Positions 45,787 through 56,277 of a stretch of DNA of 64,000 nucleotides are shown one piece after another. Each line of letters begins with the position of its first letter. Within the stretch, counting starts at the first letter, position 1. The DNA comes from Austropuccinia psidii (taxonomy: Eukaryota; Basidiomycota; Pucciniomycetes; Pucciniales; Sphaerophragmiaceae). The notes beneath the pieces are model-generated. The model was not told the DNA's origin, made no database searches, and saw nothing but the letters and a program-made list of their open reading frames with translations. The stretch covers positions 42,215,852-42,279,851 of the forward strand of contig JALGQZ010000012.1 of assembly GCA_023105745.1 (NCBI GenBank), given 5' to 3'. The position numbers and the translations under genes are program-made.

Positions 45787-46229
45787 TTGTGCCTCTCCTC
45801 TGGGCTGACATTCTTGTCTTTTGGGTTTATGACTTGAATTTCCTGGTCCAGATCCATTTTATTGGATGGATTAGTTGCTTCCACTTCTAGTAGGAGTCAT
45901 TTCACGTAAATTTTGAGAAAAATGGACTAATCAATGAATTGAATTCACCTGCTGGAACTTTGAAGGTACCTTTGGTAATTGAATCCATTAGTTCTGGGCT
46001 GGTTTGAATTTCAATACTAGACTCTGATACCTCAGAGTCTGAAGAGCTTTCCCTAATGGATGAAACTAGAGAAAAATAGAAATATAAGTTATTTTATCCA
46101 ACAATAACAATAACTTATAAGCTCAACTTATTGGACAAAGTTGTTTTGATGTAATTTATGCAAGATTACATCAAAATTAAGGAAAAATCTCAAGAGATGG
46201 AAGAAGAAAATTTTTTTAGTAAATATTTA

Positions 46230-49200
46230 TAAATTCTTAATGAGACAATTACACGTGCAAGATATATATATTTAACCACTTATAAATAATATAAATAATA
46301 TTTATAAAAAGAGATTATAACACACACTGTGCAGATATAATTCTTATAGAAAGATTCTATATAAAAAAACTAATAATAGATAAAAGAGATATAGAATTTT
46401 AGAGAAAACTTACTTATAATATTTATTTAATACAACAAGTCAAATAACAACAGTTATTATATTAAATAATAATTCTAAGTTAAAAACATGCCAAAACTCA
46501 ATATTTTAAATGATAAAACAACTTTTTATGATAAAAAATATGATTAAAGAGTTTTTGAGAGGAATTTTTTGATTTTAAAAGATTTTTTAAAGAGAATAAT
46601 TTTATAAAATAAAATATATTATAGGTGATTACAACAATAATCTAATTTCTATGATTTCAATTCTTTAATTTAAGATTAATAAAGAATAAAATACTTAAGA
46701 AATACTTTAATAGTAAGATTTTATATATAATAAAACTTTACCTGTTTAAATGTCTAATATTATTGGATTGATAATTGATGATGGACAAAAACAGTGATGA
46801 AATGACTCTTTTTATGACTACAGAGAATCTCTCATGATTGATAATGGAGATAGAGGGTGTGCTAATGTCAAAACTGAAATACCATGCTTAAAAATAAGGT
46901 TCTTAATTCAAGGTAATTTTTTTAATTCCAATTTACAGTTACCAGTTTTATTCTTAACTCCAAGTAACTTTAATCCTCAATTAAGTTAATTATTTTGAGT
47001 TTTAATATAAAATAAGCTTATTTATATTGAATTTAATCACATGAAAACTTAACAATAGATTTTTGAGCAGAAATCTCTTAAACTCAATTTTCCATGAATT
47101 TTTAAAGAAATCTTAATTTTCTTTAAACATAATTAAAAGAGTAAACTTCCAGGCTAATTTCCCAGGAAATCTGTTTATAAAGCAAGCTTAAAATTTAATT
47201 CATATATAGATAATATTAAATTGTAATCTGTGTGAAATTTCAAGCAATTCCATTGAGAATTGGATTTTTAATAAATTTTTGAATTTACTTCTATTTTTCC
47301 CCGTAAAATAGCAATACACACTAAACCTTAACTTTTGATAAGGTTTTGATGCTTGTAACCTTAAGGGTTTGAGCCTATTTAAGCTTTGAAAGGTCTCAAA
47401 GCTTTAATTTCAAGCCTGCATATTGGGATTTACCCTTTGGCAGCTTGAAATTCCTGTCCAAATTGGGATAAAAGCAGTTTAAGCTTCAAGGTTGGAATCA
47501 AAGTCTAATCTTAAAGCTTAAATGAGGTTGAAAGTCCTCCAATACAGGTGGAAAACCTTAATTGAATCCTTGCAGATCCAAAGCATTGGGTACCCCAGCT
47601 CTGTTTGGTCTTTTTCCTTTGTCCCACCTTTTTGCGTGGATCGAGCCCTCTTTTGTGTTTAGAGCCATACTATGGACCTAAACACTGTCAGCCTGTGACT
47701 CAAAAGCAGAGCACAAGCATGACAGCCAGATACCATAAATCAATGGTATAGCCAAGATACCACCAAAACAAGGAATTGAGGCAAATCAGCTCAAAAAGTA
47801 TTGAAAGAAAGAGTAAAATTACACCTTTCAAAATATACAAGTCCCATTACCATAGGACAAATAATAACAAAGTTATTCCTGCTCAAAGTTGTTGCTGAAC
47901 ATAAACCTTAAATTTCACCTCTCATCTGAAATACAGAGTAAGAGGCCTAACCTCATCAGATGGGTATTCAAAATGAGGCTCTAATTCAGGGCTATCTAAT
48001 GGTACCAGCCAAACTGAGCTAGCACCAGTATTACTGAAGGTATGGCCAAATTCAGGCCAAATAAGGGTGAATAAAATATCCACCTCCCATCTAACTTCAA
48101 CAGTTTTAGTGCGAGATACCTAAAGTGGGGTCTTTTTGGAAAGAGCACAATCAGGGCTATCTGATGGTTCTATTCATTTCCCCATATCCCATCTAGAACA
48201 AAAGTTATAAGGCAAACAAGCACAATACAGCTTTTGCCTAAAACCATGCATATGTACAAAAATCTTGTACATGGGATAACTTTGCCATATTTAATGATGA
48301 CCATATAAAATGAGGTACCATTGTGTAGAACACATACAGGGCTACACCAAATCAATTTTTAGGTTGATATCTCAAAAACTGACAAAGTTATGGCTGTTTT
48401 AAGGTCAAAATCCCATAGTTTGTCCAATACAGCCTTACCATGGGATAATATCCCATAACCATGATTATGAGGTGTCAAACAGAAAAAGAAGCTTGTTTTT
48501 ACTTCAATACCTCATAGTTCATTCAATACTGGGGTCCCATACAGGTTCTGTACAGCATTCTACATGTCATACACGTCAGAATCAGGCTGTGTGGTCCCCA
48601 GATGAAAGATTTCACCCTGTATTGGTGAAAACTGCCCAGATGTGGTTTCAAAACCACATCTGAGCCCAATAAAGGTTATAAAGGCCTTTTGCAAACCACA
48701 AGATTCACTTCCTCCATGTGAAAAGGTCTAACAACCTTCTTACCCCATTTCAGGATAAAAAGGGGCCTTTTCACAGCCAGAAAAGGTTTCCTCATCCTGC
48801 TCTTGAATTCCTATGTAGTACAACTGTCAAAAACAGTTATACTCATGGAAAATAACCAGGTATACTTTAAATTTAAGTATTTTAGTCTTTTTTATTGTAA
48901 TCCAACAGGTAAAGCTGCACCCAGGGCTTTCAACAGCGCTCACCACCACTATTCCACAATAGTAAAGCCCTTTTATTTTACTTACAAACCCATATTATCA
49001 TCGAAACCTTTATCACCATTTCACAGTCATATTTGAAGTTGTAAATAGTTTAACTACTGCTTTGCCATAGACTCAGCCTGACAAACACCTTTAAATTGAG
49101 CTCATGCAGGATTTATATTCTGTAGGGCAAATCCTTAGCAAATTCAGTAAATATACACAACACCTCAATTTTAACTAAAATTCTGGTAAGTTTGCATAAA

Positions 49201-49527
49201 ACTTATGCAACTTGAAATTTAAGCTTATCTAAGCTTAAATTTAACAATTTCAAAAAAATGTTAAAAAAGTTACATTAGTACTGTGAGATTCTTAAATTTT
49301 CCAATAACATAAGAAATAAGCTTTTTTGGGTATAACACCCTATGGGTATACCCTAGGTCATTTTTGGTGTAGAATTCAAAAATGACATAATATTTCTAAC
49401 TTTGTTTATCCAAAAAAAAGTCTTACTTATTTTTTATTTTAAATTCAATTGAAAATTCTGTTGAAGACTAAATCAGCTGTATATAAAATCATTTGTGGCC
49501 TTATGGGTATGTTATACATACCTCACA
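46230..49527 (-). mobile_element. 5' LTR of element C, interrupted
   Basis: On the minus strand it starts tgtgaggtatgtataacata at 49527 and is collinear with 25908-27817. The solo LTR E at 47686-49083 interrupts it. Removing that and one TSD leaves about 1.9 kb, equal to the 3' LTR. The inner border near 46230 is uncertain, and no clear primer-binding site can be read below it. Sequence 45787-46229 would be the leader, with a Ser/Glu-rich open stretch near 46010. Confidence 0.8.
47686..49083 (+). mobile_element. Solo LTR, family E, with perfect TSD
   Basis: The 1398-bp sequence runs tgtcagcctgtgactc to gactcagcctgaca, flanked by aacac at 47681-47685 and 49084-49088. It is the reverse-oriented homologue of 22831-24197. 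The hairpin cagatgtggttt/aaaccacatctg is at 48637-48662. ORFs 48170-48355 (minus), 48472-48663 (plus) and 48803-49036 (plus) are LTR sequence. Confidence 0.95.
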
Positions 49528-50463
49528 GGATCATGACCCCCCAGGCCCAAAATTAGGGGTATTGGCCTGGAGGTTGGTGAGGTTGGAAATTGCCCAGAAG
49601 GGCCAATTAAGCAGGATATGACCTGAGGGCCATCTTTGAGGTTTGGGGCCATGGGTATGGCCAAAAAGCCATTCCATGCTATGAGTGGTCAAAAGGCCTA
49701 GGTTTGCTAATATGGCCACTTGGTCATGCATTGGTGGAGGCTTGACTTGCCCTAAACACCAATTGGGAGGGGGTTTTCCTGTGGTTGTGACAGTCAGAAA
49801 AAATATGGCAACAAAATTAAAAAAATCCTCAAAACCAAGCACAAGGGATTATTTCAAAACAATAGGCCACTTACATGTTTTTACCATAAAATTTTGTGTT
49901 TTTACTGAAAGCTTACATGTGTTTACCAAGACCCTTTTTTTATTATCAAAGGTAGTTTTTGAAAGTGCCATCAACCTTTTGTCAGTCTTTCCAAATTTCT
50001 GAAAGCCATTTTGCATAATGAGTCTTTAAGTAACCTTTTTTGTAGAATCACTTGCTTCTATATTACAATCCTCCTCTGGATTTGTTGTTGGAGGCCTCAT
50101 TATGACTTTCTTTTCCAGACAGGCTAGGACGTATGTGGACTTTTAAGACTCAGCCAGATAGCTTGCAACAGGGATAAGTGTGATGTCAATGCAGAAATAA
50201 AGTGTGATGATCGCCATTCTCATCCAAACTGAGCTGGAGTGACCTTCAAAAGCTGCTGAGCCCATGCCAGAAGCTCGGTATTGCCCGTTCGGCCCAACCC
50301 ATGTGAAAAGCCCGGTTCAGTCTCCGGCGATGACTCCGAGGCCGGTTCGTTCCGGAGGTTATGGAGCACCAGCCGCCACGAGCCATGGTCCGAAGAATCC
50401 TACCGACAACTTCTCCGCTCCATCCATCAGATTCAGAGCGATCCGTCCATCAGATTCAGAGCG
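49528..50463. other. Spacer upstream of kgd4, including its promoter region
   Basis: The first 300 bp are GC-richer, with repeated ggcc-containing words (minus ORF 49531-49842, plus ORF 49685-50002). They look like remnant repeat DNA. From about 50150 the composition changes to that of the kgd4 exons. ATGs at 50264 and other positions open an 82-codon frame (50264-50512) that does not lead into kgd4. It could act as an upstream ORF. Confidence 0.4.
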
Positions 50464-51015
50464 ATGCCTGCTTCCTCAGTACGACTTGCCGCTCATGCCC
50501 ACAAGCCGTTGATTCGTTTCCTTGGGAAGCGTACTCATGACAGTTGAGTCCACTGGCACTCCCATTCTCGAACTTGAAACTATTTGGATTTGTTGTGGTC
50601 CCAGTAATTTATTTGATCTTCGAAAATTCCCAATCGTCGAGCAGAACCAGCGCCCTTACCCACTTATCATCCCTTGGCACCTCAGGATATTAAAGTCGAC
50701 TTTTCAAAATTCGCTCAAATGCAGCGGAATCCCAAACCCCTTACAGCATCCTCAAATCATAGCAGTCAATCTCAATCGAATCAACCAAGTTACCCTAAGT
50801 CTCAAGATAAAGTCCTTTTGTATGGAGATTCAAGTGAATTGCCATGGAGATACTTGCAGCTAACGCCTGAGGAAATTGAATTGGTTAATGTAAGCGATCA
50901 TAAATTTTGAATAAAATTTAAGCAAACATGACTTGCCTATCATTAGGGAGCTCACGCAAATGCGGCGATTAACTTGGACTGTAACATCATACAATTAGGG
51001 CGGTGGAGTCATTAG
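50464..51015 (+). CDS. kgd4: Kgd4 (YMR31/MRPS36-like), subunit 4 of the 2-oxoglutarate dehydrogenase complex
   Basis: Kgd4 is a small mitochondrial matrix protein that anchors the E3 component to the core of the 2-oxoglutarate dehydrogenase complex; it was formerly listed as a mitoribosomal protein. Proposed exons are 50464-50542, about 50645-50889 and 50947-51015, giving about 130 residues. Exon 1 encodes a short start, then HKPLIRFLGKRTH, the family N-terminal signature. Exon 2 encodes a Pro/His-containing linker (PLPTYHPLAP), a Ser/Gln-rich part and LPWRYLQLTPEEIELVN, the family C-terminal signature. Exon 3 begins with a Gly-Ala in place of the usual Gly-Gly end and runs on for some 20 residues. 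Intron 2 has gtaagc and ...cattag borders (50890-50946). For intron 1 the donor gttgag at 50543 and acceptor at 50641 or 50644 are my best choice. It is the only clear host gene here. Confidence 0.78.
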
Positions 51016-51242
51016 GTAGAATGCGTTGGCTAGCTAAACGTGTGCTACCTGCTACTTCACGACTTGAATGATTAATGTCAGTTCTACTTTTTGGACTCAT
51101 CAACGCCAATCTCAAGCTTTCTACTTTTAGTCAACTTGAATTTTTCTCTACTCCAAAGAAATTCACCTCTTTTGTGCAACTTTTTGACTCAATACAAACA
51201 TAAACCGGTTATCAGTGGCACCCTTGCTTGCATTCTTTTCCC

Positions 51243-51494
51243 ATGACTTATTTTGCCAATGCGCATCTGAAGCCATACACTCATTTGGAATTTTGCAAGA
51301 CGATGATTAACAGATTGTTTTCCGCGAGGAAATCATTCATTGAGGTTAACTGTAACCGCTATCAGAAAACTAAAGTCCGCCATCCCTTTAAATACTCCCT
51401 CAATAAGCTTGTGTGGCTCATTAGTGGAATGTATTTAACATTCGCAATTGTTATTATCAAGTGGTCTTACAACAAAAGCCCACAAGATTTTTGA
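51243..51494 (+). CDS. Small protein with one predicted membrane segment
   Basis: This 83-codon ORF starts with ATG about 230 bp after the kgd4 stop. The first 50 residues are basic with several Lys/Arg/His. A hydrophobic stretch, LVWLISGMYLTFAIVII, then forms a probable single membrane helix near residues 57-74, followed by a short polar tail. The layout resembles small inner-membrane assembly factors of mitochondria, but I do not recognise a family. Its base composition resembles the kgd4 exons more than the surrounding AT-rich DNA. It could also be an exon of a larger gene or a chance ORF. Confidence 0.4.
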   Translation: MTYFANAHLKPYTHLEFCKTMINRLFSARKSFIEVNCNRYQKTKVRHPFKYSLNKLVWLISGMYLTFAIVIIKWSYNKSPQDF

Positions 51495-54400
51495 ATTATC
51501 AAATAGGAATGGCAGAAATCACACCAGGACCAGAAAGGCCTGGTTTCTGATCATATCCCCCTATACATGCCAATGTAACGCATGCTCAGGTGGAAATCGA
51601 TCATATGAATGAACCCCGCCGTTAGAAAGTAGGAAACGGCATATCTTCCTATTCAGTCCCAGTAAAATGAATGAATCCTATCAGCACAAAGAACTTTATC
51701 AATTCAAGTTATGTAGCTCCATCTGTACCAAAGCCCTGCTAATATTTAACTCTGCTTGACGGAAGTCTCTTTTAGTGGAGAAAAAAACTACGGTACGTTG
51801 ATTCAGTTCAAAATTGTTTTCTACTCCTAACAAACTAAGCTTACATAGAGATGAAAACCCCGATGACCATGAGCAGAAAAGGCCAAAAAGAATGTCTTTA
51901 TACTTCATCTAATTTTCTATTTACGTTGTTCGAAAACTTATGGTAATCCAAACGCTTGCAAGTCATGCATAAATGATTTATCTGTTTCAGTAGGTGAGCT
52001 TCATACATAGAGAACTTTTTCCTTTTGGATGAGACGGAGAATGATCTAATAATGTTTTCTAAAGAATCGGGCTTGCTTGATGTTAATGCTCTCAGTATAG
52101 TTTCTGAGGTTTATTATGCGTTGAATTTCAATTAGATTTCCAAATTTCTGAAAAGGAAAATCAAGATTCACTTGTGAAATGTTCCTTCAGAAATCTTTGT
52201 TTTTGTTTTAATTCACAAGAGACTCCTTAAAGGCTGACAGATTGGTTCATCAGTCTCTTCCTGAAATTATTCCAAAACCTCTATGCAAAAGCATTTTCAC
52301 TTTTGGAATGTTATTTTGAAGTACATAAGACTGGTCATACAGATGTTAAGCAAGATTTTTGACCATGAATTTCATCATGAAAAAGACCTCAAAAGAAGGT
52401 TTTTTTTTTCAGAAAGACCAGAAATGTCCAACTTTCTCTAAAAAAATTTTGTTATGTCCATAAGTGGAATGAAATTTGACAGTTTTTTCTTGCACATGAG
52501 AAAAATTGGCCAAATTTGGCAACTTTATTTTTAAGATAAACTCTTGAGTTTTTTTGGAGCTCAGTAGTCCCTCAAAGGAAGTGAGAATAAAAAGAGAATA
52601 ATGATAAAATTTGGCTAAAAAGTGATAGGAACACCTAAAAGCTTATATGTAGTTATTCTTTCCCCTCAAAATTGCGAAAAAATGAAGACTCTAATAAAGG
52701 AATTATTAGCTTGAAAAATACCTTGAGAAACAAAAAATAAAATAAAAAAAAGGGTGTCAAAAGTATATTTTTCTATACTTTTTCTCTTTTAATACAAGAA
52801 AAAATTATCTTGAAATGAATCTCTCAGGTCTCAATAAAATTTTTGATATGATTTCAATTCATTACTAAAATTGGAAATCATTCAATCAAAATAAAAAAAA
52901 TTATGAGTGATGACTTTTGAATGATAAATCATTTAAAATCATTTTTAACAAAAGCTTGAATAAGAGCTATATCTAAAGTTTTTATTTTCAATGACTGAGG
53001 TTTTTTAGGGATAGTGGTAAATGGATTCAATTTTTTCAAAGAAATGGTAAGTCTTACATATTTTTCTTAAAATCCCTCTCCCCCAAAATAACATGTAAGG
53101 AGTGATGTTTATATTTTGTAAGAAAAGAATTCAGAGCCTTAACATTATTTTTTTTGTTTCCAGAAAACAAAATGACAATACATTACTTAATTTTTCAGCC
53201 TATAAAGACCTCCCATTTTTTGAATTCAAAAATAGATTAACAAATCAGTCTAATAGAAAATTGATTTTTAGAAATATTGGTGATAAAATTTAATTATTTT
53301 GTTTCCAAAATTTAACTACCATAAAGTTCCTAAAGATGATTTCATTACTTCAAAATGTATTTTTAAAAGGAAAGAACTAATGGTCAAAAGCTATGTTGAG
53401 TTCTTAAGCCTGGAATATAGATCTGAAATGTTTTTGGTAAGGCTTGTTGCTAATTATTAGGAGTTATCCCCAAATTTGCTCCATTTTTTTAAGCCATTCT
53501 ACCTCTTAATCAACAAATAATCTGTCCCAATTTTCATAATGGGAGACCAACCAACCATTTTTAACTTACTAAGAAAAGATAAAATGTAACTTAATCAAGA
53601 CTTTTAATACAAGAAAGAAACTGAAATAAACTTGATATCTTTCTGGGTGCCTAGTCAAATAAAATTTATGTTTTACACATAAACCTTTTCCTTGAAACTA
53701 GATTGTCAAAGATATGTAAAAATATTTAAATAATCAAGAAATGAGGATATAATTTTGAGGTAAAATGTATAATTCAATAGCTAAACATTGAAGAAAATAT
53801 TTTTACATTGAAATTTACAAAATTGACTTATTTCTATAATGATATTTCACGGTTTTCTCAACACAAAATATTTCATAATTAATTAGATCATTAAAATAGG
53901 AATTTCCACAAATTCTTTACTTTGGTTAAAAAGGAAGGAAGAATTTGTTTCAAAAATCTTCTGTTTAAAATAGGTTCCCCTTATTAACTTCTCTTTTGGT
54001 AAAAAGACATGTGAGACCTTAGGGGGTGTCCAAGTTACAAAATACCACTTTTTTTCTCTCCTAAATCCCAACTGAAGCTTTTGGAATATTGAGGCACCAA
54101 AAACCACGGTTCTTGAGTCTTAATCCTGTATTTTGGGGGACTAAAATTCCACTTTTAGCTTCACAAAAAGGATAATCTTTGATTCAAACCTCAGTAGGGG
54201 CATTTATATTTTCATGAAACTACCCATATTTTGCATAAAATATGATTTCACTAGTAATAACTTCAAGTAATTTTCTTCTTTAAAATAATTTAAATAAATA
54301 TCTTCAAAAACATAATTTCAAAAGAACTAAAAAGATTACCATTAATTAAGACTTTATAACTGTTCCAGTTCATGGAAGCTTTTGATTTTTATAGTAATTC

Positions 54401-54637
54401 AGATATTCAATCCAATATAGCCTAATTTTATATGATAACAACACAAAGATATATCAGTCCCCATACAAGAAATACTTGATGTTAAATGAAAAATATTAAT
54501 GATTTTAACACATTTTTAGCTGATGAATTTCAACAAATTTTTTGAAAAACATATAATTCATTCACCAAATTAGTTTTTTTAAGTTGAAGAAAATCAAACA
54601 TTTTGAAATTTTTCACAAAACAAACACAAAGATAATC
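51495..54637. other. AT-rich DNA without recognised gene
   Basis: Up to about 52000 the base composition still resembles the kgd4 area, and the minus ORF 51699-51908 (69 codons) lies here without a motif. From 52000 the sequence is AT-rich with many A/T runs. ORFs 53102-53293 (plus) and 53883-54107 (minus) are short and unconvincing. I found no LTR head and no homology to the elements described. LTR D begins at 54638. Confidence 0.4.
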
Positions 54638-56277
54638 TATAAGGTTTGATTATGAAAAAATAAGTCAAAAATTAGTAATCTTTTAGTTATTGTACTATGA
54701 ATTTCCTAATTTTAAGAAGGAATAAAGTTGAAAATAATTATTAAAATTAAGGTGTAAAAAGTATTGTAATATTAAGAATTAATAAATTAATAAAATTAAG
54801 TTTTATCAATGATACCCAAAGCTAATAAATGTGTAAAAAAATGTTACTTATTGATAAATAAAGATTTATGAAAATAATATTACCAATATTAAATATATAT
54901 TTGAATATATATTCTATTTATATCAATAAAAGAATTATTCAAATAACAATGGAGAAAACAATTATGATTGTCTCTACAATAAAAAATAGTGAAGATTACA
55001 AGTTCTACTATTTTTACATGAATTTAAAGATTTTAAGAGAATTTAACAAATCAAAATAGAAATTTAATTTAATAAAAAACAAAGAATGATTACTATAAGA
55101 TAAAACTTTGGGCTTTAATAATATAAGAATTTTATATTGAAGGATAGAAATCTACCTTTTATCTATTGTTTTTATTTTTTTGTTGCGTCTGAGGGGAAAT
55201 AGAGGAAGAAGGGGTCCTTTGATAGTAAAGATCTTTCCTTATAGTAGACATTTACTCATTTTATGCACTGTAATTGATCAGTATTGTAAGGTTTGGTGAT
55301 GATTAAATCATTATTAAAACGTTTTATCTCCTTATTACACCCTTTTTTAAAGTAATCACTTTAAGTCTAATTTGTTGACATAATAAGCTTGAAAATTGAT
55401 CCAATTTTGTAAATAATAGTAGTTTTAATCATAAAATACTAATATACACAAGTTTTATCTCTTATCCAACTGTTACACTTAAATTAAGATTAGAGTCATT
55501 GATCATAAATGATCATCTTTAAGCCTTAACTTTCATCATTAATAAATTTTAAGTTTTTAATGCTACAAATGCAGAGAGTTAACTATAATAGATTCTCAGG
55601 TCCCCATCAAGCTGACAAGAGGATTACATTACATCACCAAAAATCTATTTTTTATAATTTTTTTCTGCAGCTCATCATTTCTGTTCAGACTCACTATTTT
55701 GGATGCCAAACTATGATTTCATAGGGATGTGCCTTGAATATCACACACAATATTATACAATTCTCTATTTATGAGAAATCAGAATCTTGATATCTAATTT
55801 TTTATAAGTTTGGAAAACTTATAATTTAAAGTGGTCAACAGCTATTGCTATTTCACTAATATCTCCTTATAGGTTTTAAACTTGTTTAGAGCTTCCCAAA
55901 TATAGTTTATCTCTCTGCTTTTAAAGTTATTTTTTGGTAAACTTATTTCTCAATGAGCTCTTTGTTATGTTTAATAAAGAGCTTATGATCTAAAAACCAT
56001 AATTCTACCCACTGATTATAAAAATGCATATATTAAGGTTATCTCAGTAAGTACTGGGTTTACAGATAGAAATAAAAAAGTCATATATGTAGTATTTAAA
56101 GGGGAATCAAATGGTGTAGTTTATTTTGAGAATTTATCCATTGGTTTCTGATATAATCAATAATTTATTCTTTTTTATGGCATTTTTACTTTTTTTAAGA
56201 TTATTATTTCAATCACAAGCTTTGTATAGTTGTTTTGTGACCTTTTTGGATATGTGGGTATACCTCAAGGACTAACA
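54638..56277 (-). mobile_element. 3' LTR of element D
   Basis: The 1640-bp sequence starts tgttagtccttgaggtat at 56277 on the minus strand and ends ...accttata at 54638, where the expected terminal CA has become TA. It contains the shared head (...ccaaaaaggtcacaaa) and a version of the caccatttgattcccc block (about 56107-56122). The plus ORF 54868-55059 is not a gene. Confidence 0.75.

Larger units (their letters stand above)
25908..49527 (-). mobile_element. Decayed Ty3/Gypsy element C, split by nested insertions
   Basis: Two minus-strand LTRs (about 25908-27817 and about 46230-49527) are homologous over some 1.9 kb. They flank gag-pol pieces that read in order on the minus strand: gag 45786-44420, protease to about 43641, reverse transcriptase 43323-42766, RNase H 42409-41912, integrase 41791-41294, integrase end and chromodomain 29361-27965. 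The integrase gene is cut by LTR B at 29362-41293, which carries element A. Further inserts lie at 28239-28703 and 47686-49083. The bases outside the LTRs do not show a convincing TSD. This is the oldest layer of the stack. Confidence 0.88.

Noticed and set aside
50264..50512. 82-codon ORF starting with the first ATG upstream of kgd4
   Set aside because: The frame does not contain the kgd4 signature and stops before the intron. At most an upstream ORF.
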